A stretch of DNA of 64,000 nucleotides from Quillaja saponaria (Eukaryota > Streptophyta > Magnoliopsida > Fabales > Quillajaceae): assembly GCA_029379385.1 (NCBI GenBank), contig CM055607.1, positions 9,734,001 to 9,798,000 on the forward strand, written 5' to 3'. Shown piece after piece: positions 1 through 10,625 of this stretch. The notes below the pieces were generated by a model that had not been told where the DNA came from, made no database searches, and saw only the letters and a list, made by a program, of their open reading frames with translations. Made by a program: the position numbers and the translations under genes. Numbering within the stretch: position 1 is the stretch's first letter; each line of letters opens with the position of its first letter.

Positions 1-1568
1 TGAAATAAGATCCCTACAGATTTACATAGACGATAAACCTTTTTCAAACCCCATAATCCCTCCTTACGGAAGCGTGGTGCAAGTGTCCATTACCAATATG
101 ACAGCTTCTGCAAATTCCTCCTTTGTTTTGAAGGCTACTTCTGATTCCTCCCTTCCACCCGTACTAAACTGTTTCGAAGTTTATACAATAAGCGATGCAT
201 TAACTGAGGGAACCGACAGCAGAGATGGTTTGTATGCCTTATTATAACTTTCAAGAATACTTTCATTTTCAGAAGATGCTACAGTATTATAACGTATCTT
301 CACTCTGCTTTTTTGACAATTTTAATTTTATCATTGAAAAACCAAAGAGACTTTCATAAAGGTTATCATAGTAATTTCTTAACTGCTATTAGGTATATGC
401 TAGGTAAAAGAACTTGTTATTTCTTGAAAGATTTTCTTAATAAGCTAACAGTGAAGAATCCATTTCTTCTTTTGTTTTGTTCAGGTAAATTGTGAATCTA
501 GTGGAAGGGCTAATAGATCTGAACCGTGCATTTGATGAGCTGGAGGACTGGACTAGTGATCCTTGTCTTCCTTACCCTTTTACCTGGGAATGGATCAAAT
601 GTACCACTGATGCAGCACCTCGTGTAATAGCTATGTAAGGTTATCATTTTCATTAAATGAAATTGAAAATTACATATGGTATCATTACTTACATTTTCAA
701 TCTGGGTGGAAGGACGTAATAGATATCTCAATGGCTACAATCTGTCCGGCTTACTTCCTGATTTTAGTTCCATGGATGCACTTCAAATAATGTGAGTTGC
801 ATGAGGATTACAATTTTGTGGAGAACAAGTATTTCTTACTTAACTTTGTTCAAATGTTACGAAGTTTTTTTCTTTTAAATCTTCCTGAGTTGCGGTGATT
901 TACACAACAACAGCATAGTAGGGTTAATTCCTGATTTTCTTGGTCTCTTGCCTAATCTAAAATCATTGTAAGTTTCACTGAACATGGGAAATGATCTTGT
1001 TTCTATGAACATGAGTAATTTCTTCTCGAGTGCTCTAAACAGATAATCTCGGTTTCTTTGTCCAGGAATTTATCTTATAATAGATTCAGCGGTTCCCTAC
1101 CCACCTCCCTTAAGGATAAGAACTTTGAATTTGAGTAAGTTTTATGATATGCGTTAAATTTTCAAATAAGTTGCATGGTGATCGCAGAAATCTTCTGTAT
1201 AGCACAAAATTTCATGTTTGATGCCTCTTTTAATTTCATTTGCATGGATAATCTGTTTTATACTTCTAATCTGAATTCTTTTAGAAGTTCTATATTTCTA
1301 AACCTTTTTTTTTTATTTTTTTTATTGTAGTGCATCGAACAATTGTCTTTCTGGAACTGAGTGTAGTGAAACACCATTACCTTCTGGAGGAGATTCATCT
1401 GAGACTCCATCACCACCACAAGGTCCACCAGGACCACCACCACCAAGCTCTGTGTACCCATATGATTTCCCAATGTCAGGTGGAAGCAGGAAGATTGATA
1501 AGCTACTCATGTTACTCGCTTTTATTCAATTTTCTTTGCTTTCTTTACTTTTGGTAAACATTTCATGA
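1..1568 (+). CDS. Malectin-like/LRR protein (3' part, cut by window edge)
   Basis: C-terminal part of a secreted malectin-like domain plus leucine-rich-repeat protein without a kinase, like Arabidopsis At3g19230 (family recalled, not searched). Exons read 1-227, 502-634, 723-791, 890-967, 1066-1134 and 1331-1568. Exon 1 gives the end of the malectin-like domain (ITNMTASANSSFVLKATSD). Exon 2 is the LRR cap with WTSDPCLPYPFTWEW. Exons 3-5 carry about one LRR each (LSGLLPDFSSMDALQ, LHNNSIVGLIPDFLG, NLSYNRFSGSLPTSL). The last exon has NNCLSG, a Pro-rich stretch and a hydrophobic end (LLMLLAFIQFSLLSLLLV) before TGA, which suggests a GPI-anchor signal or a C-terminal membrane tail. The start lies left of the window. 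Exon 4 must use an acceptor 6 nt upstream of the site used in its paralogues. The reading frame is otherwise intact. Confidence 0.85.
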
Positions 1569-2177
1569 ATTGAAAACCAAGTAACCTTTGTATCATACTA
1601 TCTTTTCCCGTTTGTTTGATTAAGTGTCGTGTATCATATTTCCTTGTATACATACGTGTAAGGAAAAAAATCCAACTGTGTAATTATGTTGAAAGTGTAT
1701 GAACATTAATAGATCTAGAGTGTATGCCATATGCTTATATAGATGAATGGATACGTGTACTTAGTGTAATTCCCAGCAACAGAGATGAGTCATAACTAAG
1801 CAAACTGCAATTTTTATTTTATTCTTTATTTATAGCTTTCTGCCTATATGTGACCTTGGGTATTCCTCTGAATTTCTGCATATGTTAGTTTTTTTTGTCA
1901 CGTGTCTTGCACCTGTGTCACAACCAACCAAACTACAATTTTTTTGTTGATGCATATTAGAAGGAATTCATTCTCAAATTTTCGGATTAAGAATATCACG
2001 AGAGAAACATGTATTATGTATGATTCTAATTTATTGAATCTGGAATTCTAACATTCATAAATTCAAATATATGTTCCTATTATTATTAAGAAATTATTAA
2101 TCCAGAATATGGGAAACTGTAAGGAATAAAAGCAGAGAAACTTGGAACTATGGGTTCTGAAGAGGATTTCATATTAG
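1569..2177. other. Intergenic, tail-to-tail between two MLD-LRR copies
   Basis: AT-rich sequence between the 3' end of the + copy and the 3' end of the - pseudogene. It presumably holds both 3' UTRs. I see no coding region, RNA gene or repeat structure in it. Confidence 0.6.
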
Positions 2178-4541
2178 TTAGTTCCACTGAAAGGTGGTGT
2201 CTCTGATATGCCAGAAGAGGGTGTCGGTGACCGTGGAGCTTTAGATGTCCCAGATGGGAGTGCTGGATTTTCTGGCTGACATGACCTGCCCGGTAGACAA
2301 TTGTTGGTCACACTGTTAATCAAACAAAATTGAGGAAAGGAAAAAGGTTATGACATGGTCACACAGCACTCGATTGTAGTGAACTAGAAACTGGTTAGCT
2401 TACAAATTACCAACATAGATTACAGCTCTAACATTGAACTTACATTAACTCCAACTTTCTATTACTAGATATAGAGCTGGGTATTGTTCCATTGAATCTG
2501 TTATCTTCCAAGTTCCTTGTGAGGTAAAAAAGAAATAGCAAGTTTAGTTCTAATCAAATTCAAGTAAAAGGGTGTGTATGTTTAGTTTGGGAAACTTACA
2601 ATAATTTCAGATTGGGCAAGGACCCAAGAAAAGCAGGAATTTGTCCTTGTAAGCTGTTATTCTGAAAATCACTGCAAATAATAAAGATAAACAAGTTTTA
2701 CACTACAAGAATAAAATAACAATCCAGTTTCTAGTGATTTCTGAAATCTTAATTATGACTAAGCTCACACTGTCTCAAGTGCATCCAAGGAACTAAAATC
2801 TGGTAGTGTTCCTGACAGGCCAAAGCTACTAAGGTTCCTGCTCAGAAAGATTTCCCAATGTTTATCAGTGATAAATTTATAAAAAATCTACTTTTACTTT
2901 TTCTTATCTTGGTAAAGATTGAAAAGAAAAGAAAAGAAAAGAATGACTTACAGTGCTGTTACCCTAGGGGAAGCATTGGTGTTACATTTGAGCTATTCCC
3001 ATGTATATGGTGATGGAAGACAAGGGTCACCACCCCAGCTCTTTAGTATTTCAAATTCCTTCTGCAGGTGCTGCTAGTCCTTCTACTACATGATAAAAAA
3101 AGAACCAGAAAATTGTAAGCAGTATAAGATATTGTTCATTTAACTTAAAGTTGGTAATTCTCAAAGCTCAAATTATTAGAAATCAGACCATCATTTCTGT
3201 TGGTTCCATTTGTCAGAACCTTGCTAACCCTGTAGAATTCATAGGCATTGATAATAGGAGGAAGTGTTGAACTTTTAGTAGCTTGTATGGAGAAATTTGT
3301 GCGTGAAGATGCAGTCCTGTTTGTAATATACACCACCGATGTGCTTCCAAAAGGTGGGATAACTGGTTTAGAATAAGGAATGTTGTTAATAAGAACTTGA
3401 ATGGATCTTTTTCTGGGCTGCTTTAACTACTTCAGAGAAATACGTGGTGATGTAAATAGGCACTCTTGTGGCTGGAAGGCCTGTCTTTAGAATTATACTC
3501 CAAGCAGTGCCTATGGTGGTGACAGCATTTCTTAACACAGCTGGAGGTGGATCATCTTCTGCTTTGCTAGCATTAACCGACACAGCATCACCTTTGACAT
3601 CTTCTGTAAGTACGAAACCAACTTCGTTTTCCCAAATACGATCATAAGGATCTTGAGGATACCTGTAGGCAGGTATTAAACATTATTGTATATAGCATAC
3701 AGTTCTATTAGGAATTTTGCTAATGACTATCCATGTTTTGAACCAATGGTAGCAGTAAGTTCCTGAAACTCTTGATATGTGAGAGTAGGCATTGAACATG
3801 AATTAATCGAAACATAATTGACCAGTGCTTTCATATTACATATTCTCAACACCTACACCTGAAAGTTATTACGTGTGTATGTATGAAAACAGAACATGCC
3901 AAACCATACCTAATAGTTTGATTGGCACCAGCAGCAGCTCTATGAGTCAAATACAAAGCATGGTTTGAATCAACACGACTGTACATTTTGTAATTCAAGC
4001 TGTGCAGTTCAAGTGCTGACATGAAGGGTATCTGGTTCGTCAGGGTTTGAGCAACACATATGATAGTTGTATTTTTCTTGGTGACATATATTGCCTCATG
4101 ATAAACTCCTTGGAGATTTGAAGTGTTGACTTTGGTCCAAAAATTTCCATCAAATAGTAGATCAAAAGTAGGAGGAGATCTTTTACTATCATAGTTTCCA
4201 TAAACAAAACTTGCTCTTATAAGAACTTTCTCCCCTTTATCCACATTGATTGTGTAACAATTTTTCTTCAAGGTTGGAAATACTCTAAGACTGCTCATAA
4301 CAGTTTCGCTCATATAATAAGGTACTGTACTGCTGTATTCCACCACTTTGGACTCACCGCTATTAATATAATTCTGGTCTCCGGTCCATGCAACCGAAAA
4401 TTCATCTGTATGAGAAGTATTTGATCCACAATCAATGTTAACAGAGACAGCAATAGAAGGATGTAGAAATATTGTAAGAGCAACTGCAAATATTAGTGGT
4501 AGCACTCTATGTATGGCCCTTGTCAGTTTTGGGGTGTTCAT
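2178..4541 (-). pseudogene. Malectin-like/LRR pseudogene (copy 2)
   Basis: Same seven-exon layout as the intact copy at 10616-12931: 4541-3910, 3662-3189, 3085-2952, 2837-2769, 2671-2600, 2515-2444, 2312-2178. Exon 1 is open, with a signal peptide (LPLIFAVALTIFLHPSIA) and the malectin-like start VNIDCGSNTSHTDEFSVAW. Lesions against the intact paralogue: a one-base insertion in the A-run near 3407-3413 breaks exon 2; a frameshift near 3063-3075 in exon 3; and a TAG at 2993-2995 where the paralogue has Trp (YTWEW). The LRR exons keep frame and splice sites. The last exon ends early after a short Pro/Ser tail (GISETPPFSGTN) and lacks the hydrophobic C-terminus of its relatives. A truncated exon 1 product is still possible. 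Assembly error is unlikely to explain three separate lesions. Confidence 0.85.
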
Positions 4542-6266
4542 GCAGATTTAGATGTGTGGCATTTAATTCTGTCTGTGTTACAATATATAGAAGCTATTTC
4601 ATTTTGACTTTATCAAGGGATTTGTTTGTGTAAATTTGTAAGAAACTGCGCTTGTTTACTGGAAAAAGAAAAGAATTGTCAAAATAGAACAGATTGTCTC
4701 TTTTCAATGCTAATCCACAGAATAAATTCTTTATTAAATGGGAAGTTAAGTAAAAGAAGTAAAGAAAGTTAACGTGGAAGTTATGTAATAAAAATCATTA
4801 CATCTGCAGATGTTTTGAACGTCGAAAGATGATAACAAAGTTTGAAAAGATATAGCAGACATGTTCGTCAAAGAACAAGTTTGAAGAGATGGCAACAAGA
4901 TCATTGGTTGCCATAGTACAGTTATCCAAAGGAAAGGAAAAAAAAAAAAAAAAGCCATAAACTTAGATAGAAGATTCAATCAAGAAACCATTAAGAAAAT
5001 CTTTATTTGAAACTTGAAAGGGTCATTAGTTACAGATGTTTTATGTGGTGATTCATCAAAAATATTATTTATGTTAATATCATTGACAATGTAGTTTTTT
5101 GCATTATCAGCATTAGATTAGGAAGTTGACGGCTGGGGTGACCAGGATGTTTACAGGGGAACAGATCTAGAAGAAATCTTTTCGCGAACAGCGAACAGCC
5201 TCAACGCGTTTAGTTCTCTGCCGTGTTGGAAAATAAATGGTGGGACAGTCACACACTCACATACACAAGGAGAAGAAGATTACTAGTTATCACCGACATG
5301 GAATGTTTATATATACAATAAGTGACATCTCCTAGTAATAATATAGTTACGTGAATTAACAGAGTCATTGTAGACATTTACAAAGCACACTTTGAACTTA
5401 ACCACTTAGGAAAACTAAGAGAAACTAATGAAGTTAGGCTTCTATGGTCATTTCAAAATTAGTGCTTTCTTGGGTATTGGAGATATGTGAGCTCACGTAC
5501 CAGCCCCAAGGCAGAAATATAGGCCATCACAGATGTTCTTAGACTTTCAATTGAAATGGGATTTCACCATCTTAAGCCTAATTATAAGTAAATGAAAATT
5601 GAGAGGGCACTCCTCTGTTCTGTGAGCCATGGGTATACCTCTGAATCAAGAACAGGGCATTCCTCTGTTCTGTGATCCCAAGTAATCAGCTTAACAATTG
5701 AGTTTCTGATTAATTTTGTTTCTGTGTTGTTTAAGTCTAATGCTAATGATGAGTCGAGTAGAGGGCAGAGGATCACAGATTTTCAGATTCAGAATAATTC
5801 TACTTTTATTTCATCAAGCATTGTTCTTGATTGATTATAATCTCATTCCCCGTTTTAGCTAAATGAAAATTGAGAGAGCACTCCTCTGTTCTTTGAGCTA
5901 TGGGTATACCTCTGAATCAAGAAAAGGGCATTCCTCTGTTCTGTGATGCCAAGTAGTCAGCTTAACAATTGAGTTTCTGATTAATTTTGTTTCTGTGTTG
6001 TTTAAGTCTAATGCTAATGATGAGTTGAGTATAGGGCAGAGGATCACAGATTTTCAGATTCATAATAAGTCTACTTTTATTTCATCAAGCATTGTTCATG
6101 ATTGATTATAATCTCATTCCCAGTTTTGGAAGGAGAAGATATCCATTTTACATACAGAAGTTGGGCAACTCATGATTTTCCAAACACCAAAGCACTTGAT
6201 GCATAAAAAATGAAGGAGCATTAGATACAAAGCAATATGATTCACAAGATTATGATTTTAAGTCCT
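4542..6266. other. Intergenic between MLD-LRR copies 2 and 3
   Basis: Upstream region of copy 2 and downstream region of copy 3. The main structure is the tandem duplication at 5590-6128. No gene is recognised. Short open frames here have no coding character that I can see. Confidence 0.6.
5590..6128. repeat. Tandem duplication, unit about 271 bp
   Basis: Two adjacent direct copies, 5590-5861 and 5862 to about 6128. Both start aatgaaaattgagag and contain the internal doublet cattcctctgttctgtgat. They differ by scattered substitutions, so the event is not very recent. It lies just downstream of the broken copy 3 of the MLD-LRR cluster. Confidence 0.85.
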
Positions 6267-8757
6267 TTAAGACTGATTCAATTGCGAAAGAAGTAAAGAG
6301 ATTTGAAATGTGAATCCCAGTATCATCGGCACCGAGTCCCTATTAATGCCATCACTTGAAGAAGGTATTGTTGGCCATTCTGTGTCGGATGTACTCGAAG
6401 GGGTTGAAACTGGTGATGCATTTTTAGAAGTACCCAGGGTTGTATTGGTGAATACACAGGAGGTGTTGTTACTTGTGGAGGATTCTTAGAGGTTCTTGAA
6501 GGGGGTGTTGCTAGTGGATGCTTAGACATGCCTGAAGGGAGTGGGAGTGTTATAGGTGAGTTTACTGGAGGGGCTACTGATGGTGGACTCATTGGAGGTT
6601 TTACTGGTGGTTCAATTTTAGATGTACTTGAAGGGGGTGTTAGTGGTGGGGTTGGCAGAGTCTCAGGTTCACATGACATGCCAGAGAGACAATTACCTGT
6701 TAGACTGAAATCAAACAAAAGTTGGAAAGTAAACAACAGTCAGAACATAAAAGTATCATAGAGAATTTTCAAAAAATCAAAGTGTTATGTGGTATAGTTT
6801 TTGCCAAGATATTGATGGAAGCTCAATAACATTTTTACTTACATTAATGTCAATTTCTTATTCACTGATATAGGGCTGGGTATGGTCCCATTGAATCTAT
6901 TATCTGCCAAATTTCTGGTTCAAGAAAGGAAAAAAGGAGTATGATTCAAGTTTTATGTTCAAGTTCAGGAGTATGTACATATGTCGTTTGCATGTAAGAA
7001 AACTCACAGTAGTTTCAGATTTGGTAAAGAGCCAAGAAAATATGGAATTGGTCCATATAAGCTGTTGTTCTGCAAATCACTGCATATTCATAAGCATTAG
7101 TAAACAATATCACAATGGTTTCAGATTTTTGTATGGTTCAACTCACATTGTCTCAAGTGCATCCAAGGAACTAAAATCTGGAAGTGTCCCTGACAAGCCA
7201 AAATTACTAAGGTTCCTCTTTGATTATGTTTGTGAAAACAAAAGAGATAAAGTCCAATAATTAATCAATAATAGAAATGAAGGTTAAGATTAGATTGGAG
7301 AAGAAAGGATGTAACTAACAGAGCAGTTACACGTGGTGAGGCATGGCGTTGCAGTCCAGCCACTTCCCCTGTATATCTTGATGGAAGACAAGGATTGCCA
7401 TCCCATCTCTTATTTAAGTCAAATTCCCTCTGTCATGCTGCTAATCCTTCCACTACATGACCATAAATTTAACAGAAGAATATCTATTAAGAATATATCC
7501 TACTATAGGTTCCCAAATGTTAATTCTCAAAAGTCAAAACTGATGGAATTATTAGAAAGCACAACATTTCTGTTGGTTCCATATGTCCGTGCATCACTAA
7601 CACTATAAACTTCATAGGCATTAATAAGAGGTGGAAGTGTGGAATCAGAAGCAGCTGCAATATCAATATTTGTGCTGGAAGATGCAATCCTATTAGTGAT
7701 GTACACTACAGATACATTTCCAAAAGGTGGGACAATTGGTTTTGAGTAAGAAACTTGAATAGATCTTTTATCCCTTGGTTTCGCCTGAATCACTTCAGAG
7801 AAATAGGTGGTGATGTAAACGGGCAGCTTATGTCAGGAAGCCTTGTTGTTAATCCTAGACTTCATGCCCTGCCCGTGGTGCCAACTGCATTAAGCAACAC
7901 AGCCAAAGGTGGCATGTCTTCTGTTGTTGTGGTATCAATGGATGTAGCAACACTTTCCATAGACTCAGAAAGGCTTCCAAAACCAACTTCTGGTGTCCAA
8001 ATTCGATCATAAATATCATCTGGATATCTAGCATTCCACACCACATATATGCAATCAGAATTGAGAACATCAATTGAAACATGCATTAATTTTTGATTGC
8101 TTCCTATATAAACTCAAGGCATCATTGCAAAGCATTTAGCAAAAGTTACCGAATAGTTTGTTTTGCACCAGCAGCCACTCTATTTGAGAAGATCAAAGCA
8201 AGATTTTCATCAACACGGCTGTACATATTAAAATCCAAGCTGCGCAATTCAACTGCTGAAATGAATGGGCTCTGATTGGGGAATGTTAGAGCAAGACATA
8301 TACTAGTTGTGTTTTCTTTGGTGATATATATCGCTTCCGGATAAACACCACTAAGCTTTGAAGTGTTGACAGTAGCCCAAAAGTTAACGTCATATTGTAG
8401 CTCAAAAGTGGGAGGAGCTTGTTTACCATCATAGTTTCCATAGATAAAGCTTGCCTGGACAAGAATTTTCTCCCCCACATTCACACTGATTGAGTAACAA
8501 TTCTTCTTCAGATTTGGGAATACTCTGAGACTGCTCATGACAGTTTCACTCATGTAAGAAGGTACTGTACTGCTATATTCCACTGTTTGGTATTCACCAG
8601 TTTGAACATAAGCTTCATCTGCTGTCCATTTTACACCGAATTCATCGATAATAGGAACAGATGATCCACAGTCAATGCTAACAAAGGCTGCAAGAGAGTG
8701 ATGTAAGATTGAAACAAGAACTAAAGATACTAGAAACAACATGATATGGGTACTCAT
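6267..8757 (-). pseudogene. Malectin-like/LRR pseudogene (copy 3)
   Basis: Closest to the intact copy 4, with the same seven exons: 8757-8150, 8027 to about 7568, 7452-7320, 7215-7147, 7079-7008, 6914-6843, 6704-6267. Exon 1 is open (signal peptide, then FVSIDCGSSVPIIDEFGVKW). Lesions: TGA at 7862-7864 in place of Trp after TTGRA; a one-base loss near 7820-7826; an in-frame loss after RSIQV near 7755; a donor region altered near 7560-7568 (the paralogue GATG/GT has lost bases); TGA at 7433-7435 in exon 3; shifted frame across 7357-7375, altering the Cys/Trp cap of the LRR; and a one-base loss near 6434-6455 in the Pro-rich last exon. In the restored frame the end would carry the hydrophobic tail (MILGFTFQISLLL). 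At least six independent lesions make this a clear pseudogene. Confidence 0.9.
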
Positions 8758-10615
8758 GATCAGTCTTGCCTTGGCCTCTCTTAGTAGGGAAGGTTATGTT
8801 GTTAAAATGCTGGGATTCTTTGTTGGTATATATCAAGCTCTGTCTCTTAACTTTTTCATTGGAATGTATTCTTTTTTGCTTTCTAACGTCAGTGCATATT
8901 GCATTCCTGCAAGTTCTTAATGCTGATGGCAAAACATAATATAGATGAGTAATGTGGTCAAAATCTGCAGCTGTGCTTATATTCATGTCAACCAAACTCT
9001 TCGTTGACTAACATGGAATAGTTTGTTAATTATTGTATATGATTGATCATTGCCTAAGTTTAAGGTAATCAGCTATCATTTTCTTGCAAGAAGGTGGTGA
9101 GCATTTTGCTCAAGTTTCCTAGGATAATAAAATTATGTGATTATGGATTTTAAACTATGAGCTGGCCATTAGTCAAGAAGAATCCCAACATAATGTATCC
9201 ACCTTGCAGGGAGAGCTGAAGATTAGCTAAAGGCTAATCCATTACAAACACCGTACACCCATGTACTCTTTTTAAATTAGAACCAAGCCGAGTCAAGCCA
9301 AGCCAAGTGAAATCAAGTCAAGAGTCAAGACTTGAATCTCTCCTTCCCTTCATCCACTTTATAAAATAAATGCATCTGAAGATTAGCTAAAGGCTAATCC
9401 ATTACAAACACCGTACACCCATGTACTCTTTTTAAATTAGAACCAAGCCGAGTCAAGCCGAGCCAAGTGAAATCAAGTCAAGAGTCAAGACTTGAATCTC
9501 TCCTTCCCTTCATCCACTTTATAAAATAAATGCATCATCTTGTAATTGCTGTGGGTAAATAAATAAATTAAATGAAAAAACTGGGCCTGTATAAACAGGA
9601 TAGTGAGCAAAGCCAAAAAAGAGGAGGAAGCATATACTATGCCCGCCCAGCCCAGTAAAGAGGGCGAAGTTACCACTTTGTTACTCATTACTGCAGTTGG
9701 CTGTGAGAATTTCTGGAAGCAATCTGTCCTCAACGCTGTTGATGGTTATTGAGGATTTGGTGTACTGGAATTTCAGGTACTAATTCATGATTTCTGAAAG
9801 TTTCATAATGAATTTCCTTATTGGCAATGCATCCTGTATCACTATAACTGTGTTACATATCAGATAATTTTCTAGTACTGAATTTAAGTATCATTCTTTG
9901 TCCCTCTGTTTCCAGTTTCAATTTCAGTTTAGTTTACTGATGGAGATAATTTAAGGAATCACACCCTTCTTCCTAATATGTATGCTCTTTTCTCACTATG
10001 AGGAAGTTGCATTAATACTTCTGCAATTTTTTTTACCATTAGGCCTATGTATAAACCCACAAGGTAAATTCTTTTGGACATAAACACAAAAATTGAGATT
10101 CTGAGGAATTCTGTTTATATGTTGTTATTAGTCCACTGTTAAGGATTAATTGAGTATTGAGGGCAGAAGCCCAAGTTTAAAGTCGAACTAATATAATTTT
10201 ATTTTTTTTCATCTTGAATTATTCTATCATGAGTGACTATAATCTCATGCTCAAAGTCTTGGAAGGAGAACATATTGAAAAGAAAAAAAAAAAAAAAACA
10301 AAAAACAAAAGGAAAAGTCATTAGTCAATACATGAATTGCCAAACACCAATGCTAGAAGCTCTTTATTCACAAAATGAAGGAAACAGAAGAAAAGGATCC
10401 TAGTACTTGAAAATTAAATAATACTGCCTCAGTATAAGAGAATCCCAGTTTAAGTTCTTCTAAGGCTGAAAGTCATTAGTCAACACATGAATTGCCAAAC
10501 ACCAAAGCTAGAAGATCTTTATTCACAAAATGAAGGAAACAGAAGAAAAGAATACCAGTACTTGAAAATTGAACAAGACTGCCTCAGTATAAGAGAATCC
10601 CAGTTTTAAGTTCTT
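8758..10615. other. Intergenic between MLD-LRR copies 3 and 4
   Basis: Upstream region of copy 3 and downstream region of copy 4. It contains two direct tandem duplications (9216-9536 and 10316-10625) and A-rich runs near 10280-10310. No gene is recognised. Confidence 0.6.
9216..9536. repeat. Near-perfect 160-bp tandem duplication
   Basis: Direct copies 9216-9375 and 9376-9536, starting ctgaagattagctaaagg and ending aaataaatgcatc. I see only about one difference (caagccaagcc against caagccgagcc), so the duplication is recent or has been homogenised. The unit contains a caagccgagtcaagccaagc sub-repeat. No coding content. Confidence 0.92.
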
Positions 10616-10625
10616 CTAAGGTTGC
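10316..10625. repeat. 155-bp tandem duplication spanning the 3' end of MLD-LRR copy 4
   Basis: Copies 10316-10470 and 10471-10625. Both contain cattagtcaa, gaattgccaaacacca and agttcttctaagg. The second copy includes the stop-codon region of the intact MLD-LRR gene on the - strand (CTA at 10616-10618), so the duplication has copied the gene's 3' UTR and the last coding bases. Confidence 0.88.

Noticed and set aside
6528..6761. Gly-rich + strand frame
   Set aside because: It is the antisense shadow of the Pro-rich last exon of the MLD-LRR pseudogene.
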